In this document: one piece after another, positions 44,176-54,994 of the stretch
How the letters are laid out: each line of letters begins with the position of its first letter
Numbering within the stretch: position 1 is the first letter of the stretch
Assembly: GCA_003184365.1 (NCBI GenBank)
Contig: NKYR01000029.1
Coordinates: forward strand, 279,827-343,826
Source: Evernia prunastri
Lineage: Eukaryota > Ascomycota > Lecanoromycetes > Lecanorales > Parmeliaceae
Reading direction: 5' to 3'
Length of the DNA stretch: 64,000 bases
Program-made: the position numbers and the translations under genes
The notes under the pieces: model-generated
The model's input: only the letters and a program-made list of their open reading frames with translations
Told to the model about the DNA's origin: nothing
Databases searched by the model: none

Positions 44176-45210
44176 GATAGAGGGCCGATGGACGGTTGTA
44201 GGATATGCCTGGTAGGCCCATGATTTGCGGAGCGCAAATCTCTTCGCGCAACTGAAGGGTGACCAAAAACGACAAGGTAGATCAAAATTCTGTTTTGAGG
44301 GAGATCGAATATGGCGCCGGTTCAATCTTCGATCGTGAAGGAGCTGTTGACTGATGGTTTACACGTTTGGAGAGTCACGACTGCGATACAGTCGGTTAGA
44401 CCGACAAAGTGGGCCCGATATGTCCAGGTGCATGATGCGCATAGGAAGTAGGCATCAAGTATTCATGCCTCGGCAAGCAAGCTATCCTAGGTGGAGATTC
44501 TTGCTCGTATACAGCTAGTCCTTCACAGAAGTTTCGCTCGGACTAAGTCCTTAGGCTACGACTGTTCTGGGAAATATCAGCAAGCTTCAATCGAGGGCAT
44601 ATCCCAACCAAAGGCTTGTTCGAACGTTTGGTAGAGAGAAAGTGCTAGAGATGAGCGAGGTGATAATGGGCAAGGCGCACCTGAACAATCTTCAGATCGA
44701 CCTTGGAGGTTCTTCGGATGCCTGGGATGTATTAGTAGAAGGCCAGCTACCTAAGCAAAGTGCTGATTTTAAATAGCAAGTGAACACGAAATCAGGAAGC
44801 ATAGACAGATGGAGCGATTATCCCATGAAAATACATAGTTCTTGCGAAAAATATCAGAGTACTGATACAAGTCAGATTGTCAAGGAATAGGCTAATGAGA
44901 GGAACTTTTGAGGGTGTTTCCCGTTTGCAACACGCGCATGGCATGAGTACCCAACTGAGTGCACCTTAGTAATTGAACTTTGTGACCAGTCAGCATAAGC
45001 AAGATAGCTACAAGGCGAAAATATGTCGATGATCGCCATTGCACAACGGTGTCCAAAGCCTCTTTGATACCTTCTACGAATGTGGGTTGGCCCTGATCTT
45101 GTCAATCATGGAACGGACGCCATCCCTCACGAGATCTTTGCTCATCCGTGAGAGACGGTTGCGCCTTGGCGCCTCCGCGGGGCACGTCGTGACATACTCG
45201 TGTTCACCCG
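44176..45210. other. Intergenic, no supported gene
   Basis: Contains the NLR 3' UTR and short frames without motifs. No element is seen before the palindrome at 45211. Confidence 0.35.
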
Positions 45211-45572
45211 TGTTGAATAATGGAGGTCTGGATCGACTGGTATTGAGTGGACTAAGGATCTATCTACTGCAGGAAGAGTAGCTACATGAATGTGTGTCGT
45301 GCCAAGCCACTAGTATCGTAGGGCTGTTTGCCATTTCGCAACAACCCGGATATGCAACCCACTGGGATATGCGACTTTAGGGTTAGGGCTAGGTTCACAC
45401 AGTGCTAGCTGTAACCCTAGCCCTAAGCCAGGTGTAGCGTGTTGCGAAATGGCAAACAGCCCTACGATACTAGTGGCTTGGCACGGCACACATTCATGTA
45501 GCTACTCTTCCTGCAGTAGATAGATCCTTAGTCCACTCAATACCAGTCGATCCAGACCTCCATTATTCAACA
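45211..45572. repeat. Large interrupted palindrome with telomere-like motifs
   Basis: Arms 45211-45342 and 45441-45572 (132 bp each) are inverted copies with one difference seen. The 98-bp centre contains TTTAGGGTTAGGGCTAGG on one side and TAACCCTAGCCCTAA on the other. Just outside, at about 45597-45643, CCCTAACCCTAAAGTCGC and following bases are an inverted copy of the left part of the centre (45345-45388), and ACTCGTGTTCACCCG upstream (near 45197-45211) mirrors GGGTGAATACGAGT downstream. Confidence 0.85.
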
Positions 45573-46359
45573 TAGCGATTGCTCGATTTTCGTGAAGCCC
45601 TAACCCTAAAGTCGCATATCCCAGTGGGTTGCATATCCGGGTGAATACGAGTAATCGCGCTAGCTGATCTGTCCATAGTAAACTGCTGCCCTTTTTCTTT
45701 TGCTGCGTAAGGCATTTTCTGCCTTTCCTGTAAATTTGACAACGTCCTTAGCAAGGAACGGGCGAGGGAACGTATTAAAGACGAGCACCAGGTCTATCTC
45801 TGAACCTCCTGCTCCACTTTTGGATCCCTTTATCTCGTCTTCCTCGCACTTCTGTACTCCATTTTTGGACCGTCCCTCCAGGTCCATTTTTGGGACCCAA
45901 AACAAAGTTCCAATTTTGGCCCCGTTCCTTGCGCTCCGATTCTGGCACTGGGAGAGTAGGGACACCCCCGGATTCCTTGGGTTCATCTCTGGAAGTCTAC
46001 ACACCCTGAGACAGTGTATTAACTCGAAGATTGTACAAACTTCGAGGTGAGCAAGCTCAAAAAGTCTGTAAAATCGAAGGCTACACAACTTAAAGATCCA
46101 CAAATCCAAATACTGTATAGAATTAGAAAGTTTAATAAATTTAGAAATTCAGTATTATCTTATGACTCTAGACAATACAGTAATATCGAATAGAAAGCAT
46201 ACCCTCGAAGTATATACATCCTTCACTCTCCCAGCGCTAAAGCTTTTCAAGTCGTCAAAGTATCGAGATAAACAAGTCGTAGAACAGTTGCTCTTGTATA
46301 CACAAGCAATCCGTGAGGCCAGGAAAATCAACAATCAGCCTAAAACTCATCGAGACAAG
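45573..46359. other. Intergenic with CCATTTTTGG-type short repeats
   Basis: From 45810 to 45920 several copies of TCCATTTTTGG / CCAATTTTGG-like words occur in a C/T-rich tract. A 149-aa minus-strand frame crosses it but shows no motif. An A/T-rich plus-strand stretch follows, to the 3' end of the recombinase gene. Confidence 0.35.
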
Positions 46360-48706
46360 CTAAATTCTGTCAGACATGTAGACTCCGTGAACGGTCGCCG
46401 CATGGTTCTTAAAATGCATCACACTGTCAAGTGTGACTGCCGCACATTCGGGATGGGGGAAAGGGCAGGGTTCGCGGGGCCGAAAAGGGTGACGGCGGTC
46501 GAAGTGCCGCTGCAACGAATATTTACTGCCAAGGTTGTGGAGTCGCTCCTCTAAAGGTAGGTCGGTGTCACCGAGGCAGTAAAGGCACTGGTAGGGTTTG
46601 CATCTTACAGGAAAGAGATGGGAGATCGAGGAGTCCGACTCAGACTCGGACTTGACGGCGTTCAAGGGACGTTCTGCGTCATCATCAAAATCACTTTCCC
46701 TCGCCTGAATCCTCCGTATTCGGCGGGCTTTGCGGAACACTCCCTCCTGCCGGATACAGAGCGACACCATATCATCGACAATGGAGATACGCCAATCCAC
46801 ATCGCACTCAGCACCACGAGTCGATGGCGGGTCGAAGAAGGCCTTGGCGATGCGTGATCGTTCCACAAACGCGTATCGAACGCGCCCTGAGGTGCAAAGA
46901 ATAGGACTGAGCGACTCCGTATCTCCCTCGAGCTGCGCTCGCATGTCTTGCACCGGAGCGATAGTGTCGTATTCTTTTTGGATCTGCTTCATGAGTTCCC
47001 GCTCTCGCGCTTTGATCTTTCGATCCACGGCTCGTTTGGCCTCCTCGTACTGATCGTAGATGACTTGTCCCTCTGCACGGTAGATGAACGTGAACTGGTG
47101 TCGAATGCGCTGGAACAGCTCATCTCGACGGCCGCGAAGCTCCTGGATTTCTTCCTCCTGCCGGATACTCGCACTCTGCGCCTCGGTCAGCTCTTTGGGT
47201 CGTCGGGGGTCGATCCGTCGGCTCATCCGGTTGGCAGCTTGGATCAACTCCGTCCGAGGCGCCGTACCCCCGTATGCGGCCTGGGTGTCGTATCGGATCA
47301 TGCGAGACAGGTAGTTGCGCTGGAAGATGGCTGAATTGGTGTGATCCATGACCAGATTGCGGACGGCCTCATTGGAATTGGGATCATCTGGTGAATGATC
47401 ATGTTAGCCTAGGCTCCGTGGGACCAGAAACCTCCGGACTCACCATTAATGGCATTTCCTGTCGCTCGCCGGAGACAATAAGTCGTCAAGACCTGTACGA
47501 AGCCAGTCTCTTCTCCTAACCGTTTGATCCACTCGTGATACTTGTCGTAGGAGAGCGCGGTGTTGGCCGCGATGGCACAGCCCCTGGAGGATTGCACAGG
47601 CGCACGAAACAACGGTACGTCCAGTATGTCCTCTTTCCACGGGATTGGTTGACAGTTCAGTCCCTTTAGGACCCCAAGGGTCAGAACCGTCTTGGGGTTT
47701 GTATTCGGGAAAAGGTAGGCGTCGTCGTCGCAGGCGAGGCCGATGATATGGGATATGATACAAAAGAGGGGATTGGTATCGATAAAGAATGTGTAGGTTT
47801 TCCTACATGCCTGTCAGATTAATGGACCCGATTTCTTGACGGTTACTTACGGTCTCTTGCGCTTCTTGCGAGACTTGGTTCGAGTGAGCTTCAACTGCAA
47901 GGTGAGGGCCACTTCTCCGGTGGTCTTGTCGCGCTGGACGAACAAATCCAGGTCGCGATAGGTGATTCCGAGAAGGGCTCCGGGTCGGGATCCAGTGAAC
48001 GCCGCGACTAGCAGGATCGTTGCTAGCTGAACCCGTTGCCGTTCGTGAGGGAAGGTGTTGGTATCTGTCACCCAATGGCAACGCAGCAGCTCCACGAAAT
48101 CGACCGCGTCCAAGAGAGGCTTGTCGGTTTCGCTGTCGTCCAGCCTGTGTTCTTCCGCCAATGGACCGTTGATGAACTGTTCCAACGTTACTCGTGTGTG
48201 TAGGAACATCAACGTGTGTGCCTTGATTTACATTGTAGATTTGCTTCAAGGTCAACGGACTGATCCGTCGACCCTTCCATTTGATGTAGAGTTGGCTCAG
48301 TTGATGCCAATAGGTTTCAACCGAACTGATTTTCTTGATGGAGTAGTTGTTACACATCCAATGAAAGAAGTTCTTGATTCGACCCTCCATTGACCGTTTG
48401 AGGGTGTAATAGGGATCGATGTCGACGGTGTCGCAATACCTAGAGATTAAGGATTAACAACGTGAGCAAAACGACTGTAAAACCTATACTAGAGATAACT
48501 CACTCTCTCCATAAACCTTCGAGACGAACGATGTTTGAGTTGGTGACATCGGCGTAAAGAGTCGTTGATCGGTGGCATTTATCAACCTTCTCGTACCGTG
48601 CATTGTAGTATTCTCGAGCTGAGAGCTGGCTTCTCGTGGAGGTAAAGGCGTGAGACGAGTTTGCATCTTGCCGTTGAGCATGCAGCAGTGCTTTGCGACG
48701 AGCCAT
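46360..48706 (-). CDS. DUF3435 tyrosine recombinase with C-terminal C2H2 motifs, 707 aa
   Basis: Five exons with closing phases: 48706-48504, 48439-48232, 48176-47851, 47802-47444, 47387-46360. The core-binding part has YSIKKISSVETYWHQLSQLY; the catalytic part has AAFTGSRPGALLGI (box I Arg), TYCLRRATGNAI (box II Arg), and DHTNSAIFQRNYLSRMIRYD, where the nucleophile Tyr is expected. A long Glu/Arg-rich helical region follows and the end carries Cys/His pairs (QCLYCLGDTDL, CPFPHPECAAV, FKNHAATVH). DUF3435 proteins include the 'captain' recombinases of Starship elements, which mobilise cargo in fungi. No stop or frameshift is seen in this copy, unlike the one near 18 kb. Confidence 0.85.
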
Positions 48707-49182
48707 GGCGGACGGCGGTGAGGAGGCTTGTCTGTGAGTAAAACGAGCGGACGTGAGTCCTCGAGGATAGGGATGAATAGAGGGAAGTAAGTTGGGTAGA
48801 GAGGAAGGCAGAGAGGAAGACAGAAGGGAGGAGCAAGGCCATTTTTATGGTCACCTGAAACGGCTGGCGGTCCCAGTGTCCTCTCTCTCTCCCCCTCTTC
48901 TCCCTCTTTCCCTCCTCGCCTCTATACCTGTACTGTCCGACCACGCATCGAGGATTCTGTGAGCGACCCATGGTGAAGTGATGAAGATGACCATGGAGAT
49001 GCAGAAACGTCTTGACTCGATACGATCGACTAGCGCGCAAGCCTGCATGCAGCCGCTGAGAGATAGGGAGGGAGAGTGGGGGGAGTGCGTGGCGTGGGCA
49101 GGGACCCTGGTGCAAAAGGTGCTTAAAACGGCGTCCAAGTATGCCGAAAAGGGCGACCTTTTTACCCGGATCCAGGTTAAGA
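47782..49182. mobile_element. Copy 2 of the DUF3435-recombinase repeat
   Basis: Similar throughout to 17716-19133, with the same outer edge (GGATCCAGGTTAAGA at 49168-49182). Here the element continues left through the complete recombinase gene. Outside the edge lies the AT-rich dead LINE. The far end of the element is not identified. Confidence 0.75.
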
Positions 49183-50570
49183 TAATAATAGATATTATAC
49201 TCGCATAATCTAAGTCGTCTATCTTTCATATATGTAAATAATAATAATTAGTAAGTCATCGCTAGATATGCAATTCGCTTAACGAGAATAAACTTTATTA
49301 TTTTTTCTATGATACTTAATAATATTCTTTGAAAATAAAATAATTCTTTTTAGACTTAAAAAGAATTACTATTACTAATACTCTGAAGTAATTTGAATAG
49401 TAGTTATTCGTAAGATATGTATTGAATATTCGATACAAATGAGAAAGAAGAATAAAGCTAATCTCTTTGAGAATAAAATTTAGGATTTCATTTTCGTTAG
49501 AGATCTTCTTTGATGAAAATTGCGTTATTATCTTTCGAATCTCGTTAATAGTAATTATTCTCATCGTATATACATTTAAATATATTATATCGTTCTCGAT
49601 ATCGATTAGATCGATCTAAATAGACGATGAGAAGAATAATTTAAGCAGTAGATTAATCTTAGTCTTCGACTCGCTGATCTTTATTTTATTTTCGTCGCTT
49701 AGTAAAAAAAGATAAATCTATTTTATTAATTATTTGCGAATCTATTTAATATTCTTTTACATTATCTCGAGTAATTCGCATATTTAAACGATAAATTTTC
49801 GAAAAGCTTTCTTTATAATCTTTTTAATGAGATTATTTTTAAAATTCTTAATCGATCGATATTCGTTTCAAATCTTCTCTGTTAATTACTTTCTTTATCT
49901 TTTCTTTAGACGCTTAGATTTTCGTTAAGCGTCTTTATATTTAGATATAAAATCGAATTTAAATCGTGATAATTGTAAGGGCCATGAGGTCTCTAGGCAT
50001 GAGGTGGCCTGTTAGAAGTCCAGGAATCCAACATACATCTAGGCCAGATCCGAGAGACTATCCCTCTGGTGCAGCTGTGCGGCTATAGAAGTCGCATAGT
50101 AAGTTTACTTGGCATAGGGGTGCACTCTACCCTGCTAAATATGCTGCCTCTGAGGATTCCCACTTGAGTTCCTCAGGATTCAGTCTATCTAGTAACCAAT
50201 ATACGAGTTGCTCAGTCACGCATGCCTAGACCCCGTTACAATAATATTCTACTAAGCGATATAGACTAAGTTATAATCGTTTGAAGAACATTTATTATGA
50301 TTATCACTTGAAAATCGATTTCACTATTTGATTATATAAATCTCTTCGATTGTTAATTAAGATATTCTTCGAAATCAATAACGTTTTTTAGTATCTCTCT
50401 CAGTCTTTCGAAGTTTATTTGATTGAAATTCGTCTAGATATTGATATAAAATCTATTATGATTAGCTTTAGAAACGTAAGAATAGATAAGTGATCTGAAT
50501 CACTCTCGAAAACTTCCTCGATATTACATTTGATAACTTTATTTGTTAGTTTCGAAGTTACATATCACGG
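49183..50570 (-). pseudogene. AT-rich, RIP-like dead non-LTR retrotransposon (reverse transcriptase)
   Basis: The minus-strand frame 49564-49316 reads ITINEIRKIITQFSSKKIS ... LSHLYRIFNTYLTNNYY ... IVILFKSKKNYF. With C-to-T type substitutions allowed, this matches the fungal Tad-like LINE reverse transcriptase pattern E-V-x-x-A-I ... K-A-P-G-P-D-G-I ... L-x-x-x-F-N-A-C-L ... V-V-L-R-K-P-G-K-x-D-Y. The DNA is very A+T rich, as expected after repeat-induced point mutation. The frame is cut by the DUF3435 element edge at 49183. Confidence 0.65.
49974..50240. mobile_element. Solo LTR, 267 bp, with 5-bp target duplication
   Basis: The element begins TGTAAGGGCC and ends CCCGTTACA, giving the TG...CA ends of an LTR with inverted tips TGTAA/TTACA. 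It is flanked by ATAAT at 49969-49973 and 50241-50245. Its base composition is balanced, in contrast to the AT-rich DNA on both sides, so it probably landed after the host LINE was mutated. No internal retrotransposon genes are present. Confidence 0.88.
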
Positions 50571-50827
50571 TACACCAAAGCCTCCTTAGAGGCTATCGCC
50601 TGAATAGGCTTAGCGCGGCTACCTCCGCACATATCTACCTTGCAGGCACATAGAATAAAGTTCAACAATAGCGCAAAACCACATTTTTGTTCACACATCC
50701 ACAACGACATCATTTACGGGTCTTAGGCCTACAGTACGGTAATCAGCTCATTATGAGGTATCTGCCCGTACCCATAATAAGCAGTTTACACGACTGTAGG
50801 CCTCGAGTCCAAGGACCTCTGAAAATC
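50571..50827. other. Transition from AT-rich DNA to repeated GC-balanced block
   Basis: No gene recognised. The sequence leads into the repeated unit that begins around 50828. Confidence 0.3.
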
Positions 50828-53160
50828 GTGCGATGCTACGTACTCTTTCCGACAGTCAGGTCATTAAAAGCCTCTCTTTCGACTGAGTCATAAGCTCACG
50901 ATACGGATCATCTACCGACCTCGCCCTACCATAAGCACACAATCCTCAAAACAGTCTATAAAACAATCTCTCGACGCGTTCGACAAAAAGTCACGTGTCA
51001 TTTCAATCATGTCAACAAACAGTAGCACACAGTCATTTCAGCATAGGCCGTAACGCCTCTACACTGTCAGATCTCAACATCTAGACATCACACTTCTTAT
51101 TCAGCCTCCGCAATACCGCATCACCCTCTAATCACCCCAAGAGAGCATCTTCGTCTTCTTATACCGTCATCGACTACCTACTCAGCCTACGACGCGAGCG
51201 ATCATCCACCCTGTCCTCTTTCGGGGTGTCTCGATGTATATGGTTTCAAATCGTTCGACTTCGCCCTATCGAAACGTATCCGAATGTGGTTCCATCGGAT
51301 CTTGAATCTCGGCCGCCTACCGAGTAACAGACTATACTGAGAAGTAGTGACCCTCAGCAGTCGTCAGGGCAACTCCGCCTAGTAGGCTTGAATGGAAAAG
51401 AGTTGGAATTGGGAGTGGGATACTGTTCTTTGGGACCCCCGGGCTTAGAGGGGTCNCGTGCGATGCTACGTACTCTTTCCGACAGTCAGGTCATTAAAAG
51501 CCTCTCTTTCGACTGAGTCATAAGCTCACGATACGGATCATCTACCGACCTCGCCCTACCATAAGCACACAATCCTCAAAACAGTCTATAAAACAATCTC
51601 TCGACGCGTTCGACAAAAAGTCACGTGTCATTTCAATCATGTCAACAAACAGTAGCACACAGTCATTTCAGCATAGGCCGTAACGCCTCTACACTGTCAG
51701 ATCTCAACATCTAGACATTACACTTCTTATTCAGCCTCCGCAATACCGCATCACCCTTTAATCACCCCAAGAGAGCATCTTCGTCTTCTTATACCGTCAT
51801 CGAATACCTACTCAGCCTACGACGCGAGCGATCATCCACCCTGTCCTCTTTCGGGGTGTCTCGATGTATATGGTTTCAAATCGTTCGACTTCGCCCTATC
51901 GAAACGTATCCGAATGTGGTTCCATCGGATCTTGAATCTCGGCCGCCTACCGAGTAACAGACTATACTGAGAAGTAGTGACCCTCAGCAGTCGTCAGGGC
52001 AACTCCGCCTAGTAGGCTTGAATGGAAAAGAGTTGGAATTGGGAGTGGGATACTGTTCTTTGGGACCCCCGGGCTTAGAGGGGTCCCATCCTATACTGCA
52101 AGACTACATAGAAACACCAAGGGTTCCGGGTCAAAAAACGGGAAATGGTTCTTTACGAAAGAGCTNTTCAATGATTCAGGATTCAGAGCATTTGATAGAT
52201 AGATTACATGATCTCGCATAGTCGGCCAATCAGGCAAGACTTCAGGGTAGTATGATATAATCAATCAATCAATCAATCAATCAAAAGCGTTTNNNNNNNN
52301 NNNNNNNNNNNNNCAAAAAACGGGAAATGGTTCTTTACGAAAGAGGTCCGGCGATTGTAGGGTAGCCTCTTTCAATGATTCAGGATTCAGAGCATTTGAT
52401 AGATAGATTACATGATCTCGCATAGTTGGCCAATCANGTCTCTCGACGCGTTCGACAAAAAGTCACGTGTCATTTCAATCATGTCAACAAACAGTAGCAC
52501 ACAGTCATTTCAGCATAGGCCGTAACGCCTCTACACTGTCAGATCTCAACATCTAGACATTACACTTCTTATTCAGCATCCGCAATACCGCATCACCCTC
52601 TAATCACCCCAAGAGAGCATCTTCGTCTTCTTATACCGTCATCGACTACCTACTCAGCCTACGACGCGAGCGATCATCCACCCTGTCCTCTTCCGGGGTG
52701 TCTCGATGTATATGGTTTCAAATCGTTCGACTTCGCCCTATCGAAACGTATCCGAATGTGGTTCCATCGGATCTTGAATCTCGGCCGCCTACCGAGTAAC
52801 AGACTATACTGAGAAGTAGTGACCCTCAGCAGTTGTCAGGGCAACTCCGCCTAGTAGGCTTGAATGGAAAAGAGTTGGAATTGGGAGTGGGATACTGTTC
52901 TTTGGGACCCCCGGGCTTAGAGGGGTCCCACCCTATACTGCAAGACTACATAGAAACACCAAGGGTTCCGGGTCAAAAAACGGGAAATGGTTCTTTACGA
53001 AAGAGGTCCGGCGATTGTAGGGTAGCCTCTTTCAATGATTCAGGATTCAGAGCATTTGATAGATAGATTACATGATCTCGCATAGTCGGCCAATCAGGCA
53101 AGACTTCAGGGTAGTATGATATAATCAATCAATCAATCAATCAATCAAAAGCGTTTTCAA
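50828..53160. repeat. Near-identical sequence present up to three times around assembly gaps
   Basis: The block starting CGTGCGATGCTACGTACTCT at 50829 recurs at 51457; its internal parts recur again from 52438 to 53156. Ambiguous bases lie at 51456, 52166 and 52437, and a run of 21 N at 52293-52313. Copies end in an (AATC)n tract followed by the same AAAAGCGTTT, at about 52253-52292 and 53120-53155. A simple-repeat tail fits a LINE 3' end, but identical flanks after the tail suggest overlapping contig ends. No coding frame of note. Confidence 0.75.
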
Positions 53161-54626
53161 AGAGCGCACGGAGTTGTAGAAGTTGTCAACGAACTCTCCT
53201 AAACAGCTCTCTTCTACTTGCACGCTTTCGAACTTCTAACTTTGGTGATATAGTACCACATGGCAGGAGAAGCTGGATTGGTTTTGGTCTACTCGCAAAA
53301 ATGCGCGCATAAGAAAACAAAAGAGGGGGAAAGGGGAGGATTTTGAGTATTGGTTACGGTTCCAGCTTGGTAGACGTTGAAGGATGATGGTTTTCGACAC
53401 CGTTGTGAATTGATGGCTGCGTACTGTACCGTATACCCCTCCAGATGAAGTACCTAAGCTTCCGCTCAAGGACTTGCTACCTACGGTTGTACCTCCTTAC
53501 CCCAAAAGGCGAGACCTCAAGTACGCCCACTGCAATCTCCAGGTACAGAGAAATTTTTGGAGAGCCCCTCCTGGGGCCTTATAGTATGACCATGGATTGC
53601 TGCGACACGGTTTCCAGCACAGTGCATAACAGCTTCACTGAGGAGCAATAATCAGCTTTCAATTGGGTTTATGTCCTGCAGCCTCGTCTGACCGTGCATA
53701 AGTAGCGTCCGTCCGTCTACTCTACTCCCACTGCAGCGGCGTATGGCATCGCGGCCTAATTCCCACACTACATATGTACCTGGAACTACGGGCCTGGAAT
53801 GAATGGCGAGGACGGTCATGTCATCAGCATTGGACATCAATCCTACGGTGACGCAATAGGGTGATGTCCCTGAATCAGATTGTGCTGCGTAAGCAGATAC
53901 GAGACCATGTCTGCCGAACGAAACATGTTCCCTTATGCACTACCATGGCGGCAGGGTGGCAGGTATAATCTGTGGCTCTGCGCAGTCATCCATTTGCACA
54001 GACGTTTCTACTTGCAGAGGTCATCAATCTGCCTAGACAGCTAGGTTCTGCGACTGGCCTGGGTTTGCATGTGCGGTCCGATACCGGTCAATCAAAGAAG
54101 AATTCGGACTTGTGCATATGCACTGGCAGATGCGGTGGTGCTGCGGAGACTGGAAAAAAACCGGTCTTTCGGGTCAATGAGGGATACTTGTGAGCGCCAC
54201 CCACGCGACTTAGCTGGTCCCACGGAAACGCTGTGGCGCTTCAACGATCCGTATTAGGAAGGAGCCACATCACACCCAGGAGAAGTGTGGCTAGTGCTTG
54301 AACTCTAGAAGAGAAGCCACAGACATTAGACAGATGGGAGCCACATCGCATCCCGACCATGTCAACTAGACACAAAAAAAGGATCCACAGGAAGGCTGAA
54401 ATTATGCCTAATCATCTTACGATGTTCGACTATATATATCTCCCCTCAAAACCTCCTCTTCAGTCCCAAAATTCGACTCCTCCGTTCCAGCCTTCTTTTC
54501 AATCATCACAAACTTATTCTTTAGCCCATCTTTCCATCCCGTTCGATTCCATAGGTCTCTAACCTCCAATCTTACCACACACATATATACATAAACAGGA
54601 AGAGAGCTACGGTAGCAAACACCACG
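53161..54626. other. Intergenic, no supported gene
   Basis: Only short open frames. The last 100-200 bp are the 5' region of the first small membrane protein gene. Confidence 0.35.
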
Positions 54627-54994
54627 ATGCTGCAAATTGTCAACCGAAGGCTGGCCCATAACACATCACAAGTACCCGAAGCTCTGACCAGACGCAACAC
54701 TTCTCTCTCCGCAACAACACCCTTCCCATTTCCATTCAAGTCCCAATGGGCCCCCGGTGACATCAGCACCCTAACTTTCGGCTGCATTGCTTCTGTTCTT
54801 GGGGTGCTTACTCTATGGGCGACCTTCTGGCTAGGTCGTCGACACGCCTTGCGTGTAGTTGGAGACGGTGTGTATTTCAGACTGTGGGAGTGACGACGTT
54901 ACTGACCGAACCGCCTTCAGATGGAAGCGGTGAATTAGATGACACGCGCGACGGCGATCTACCTCTCGAGCGCATCGCCACCAGTCGCCATTGA
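54627..54994 (+). CDS. Small single-helix membrane protein, copy A (104 aa)
   Basis: Exons 54627-54867 and 54921-54994 join in phase 1. A Thr/Ser/Pro-rich N-terminus leads to WAPGDISTLTFGCIASVLGV and LTLWATFWLG, a single transmembrane helix preceded by a conserved W-x-P-x-D-I-x-T motif. The cytoplasmic tail is acidic (ELDDTRDGDLPLE). There is no signal peptide. The paralogue at 57123 shares the helix, the motif, the intron position and intron phase. No family name is known to me. Confidence 0.65.

Noticed and set aside
45660..46109. 149-aa minus-strand ORF
   Set aside because: Crosses a C/T-rich tract of repeated CCATTTTTGG words and shows no domain; probably spurious.
50828..53160. rDNA or mitochondrial insertion
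   Set aside because: No rRNA core or tRNA-like sequence recognised; the block behaves as a repeat or duplicated contig end instead.
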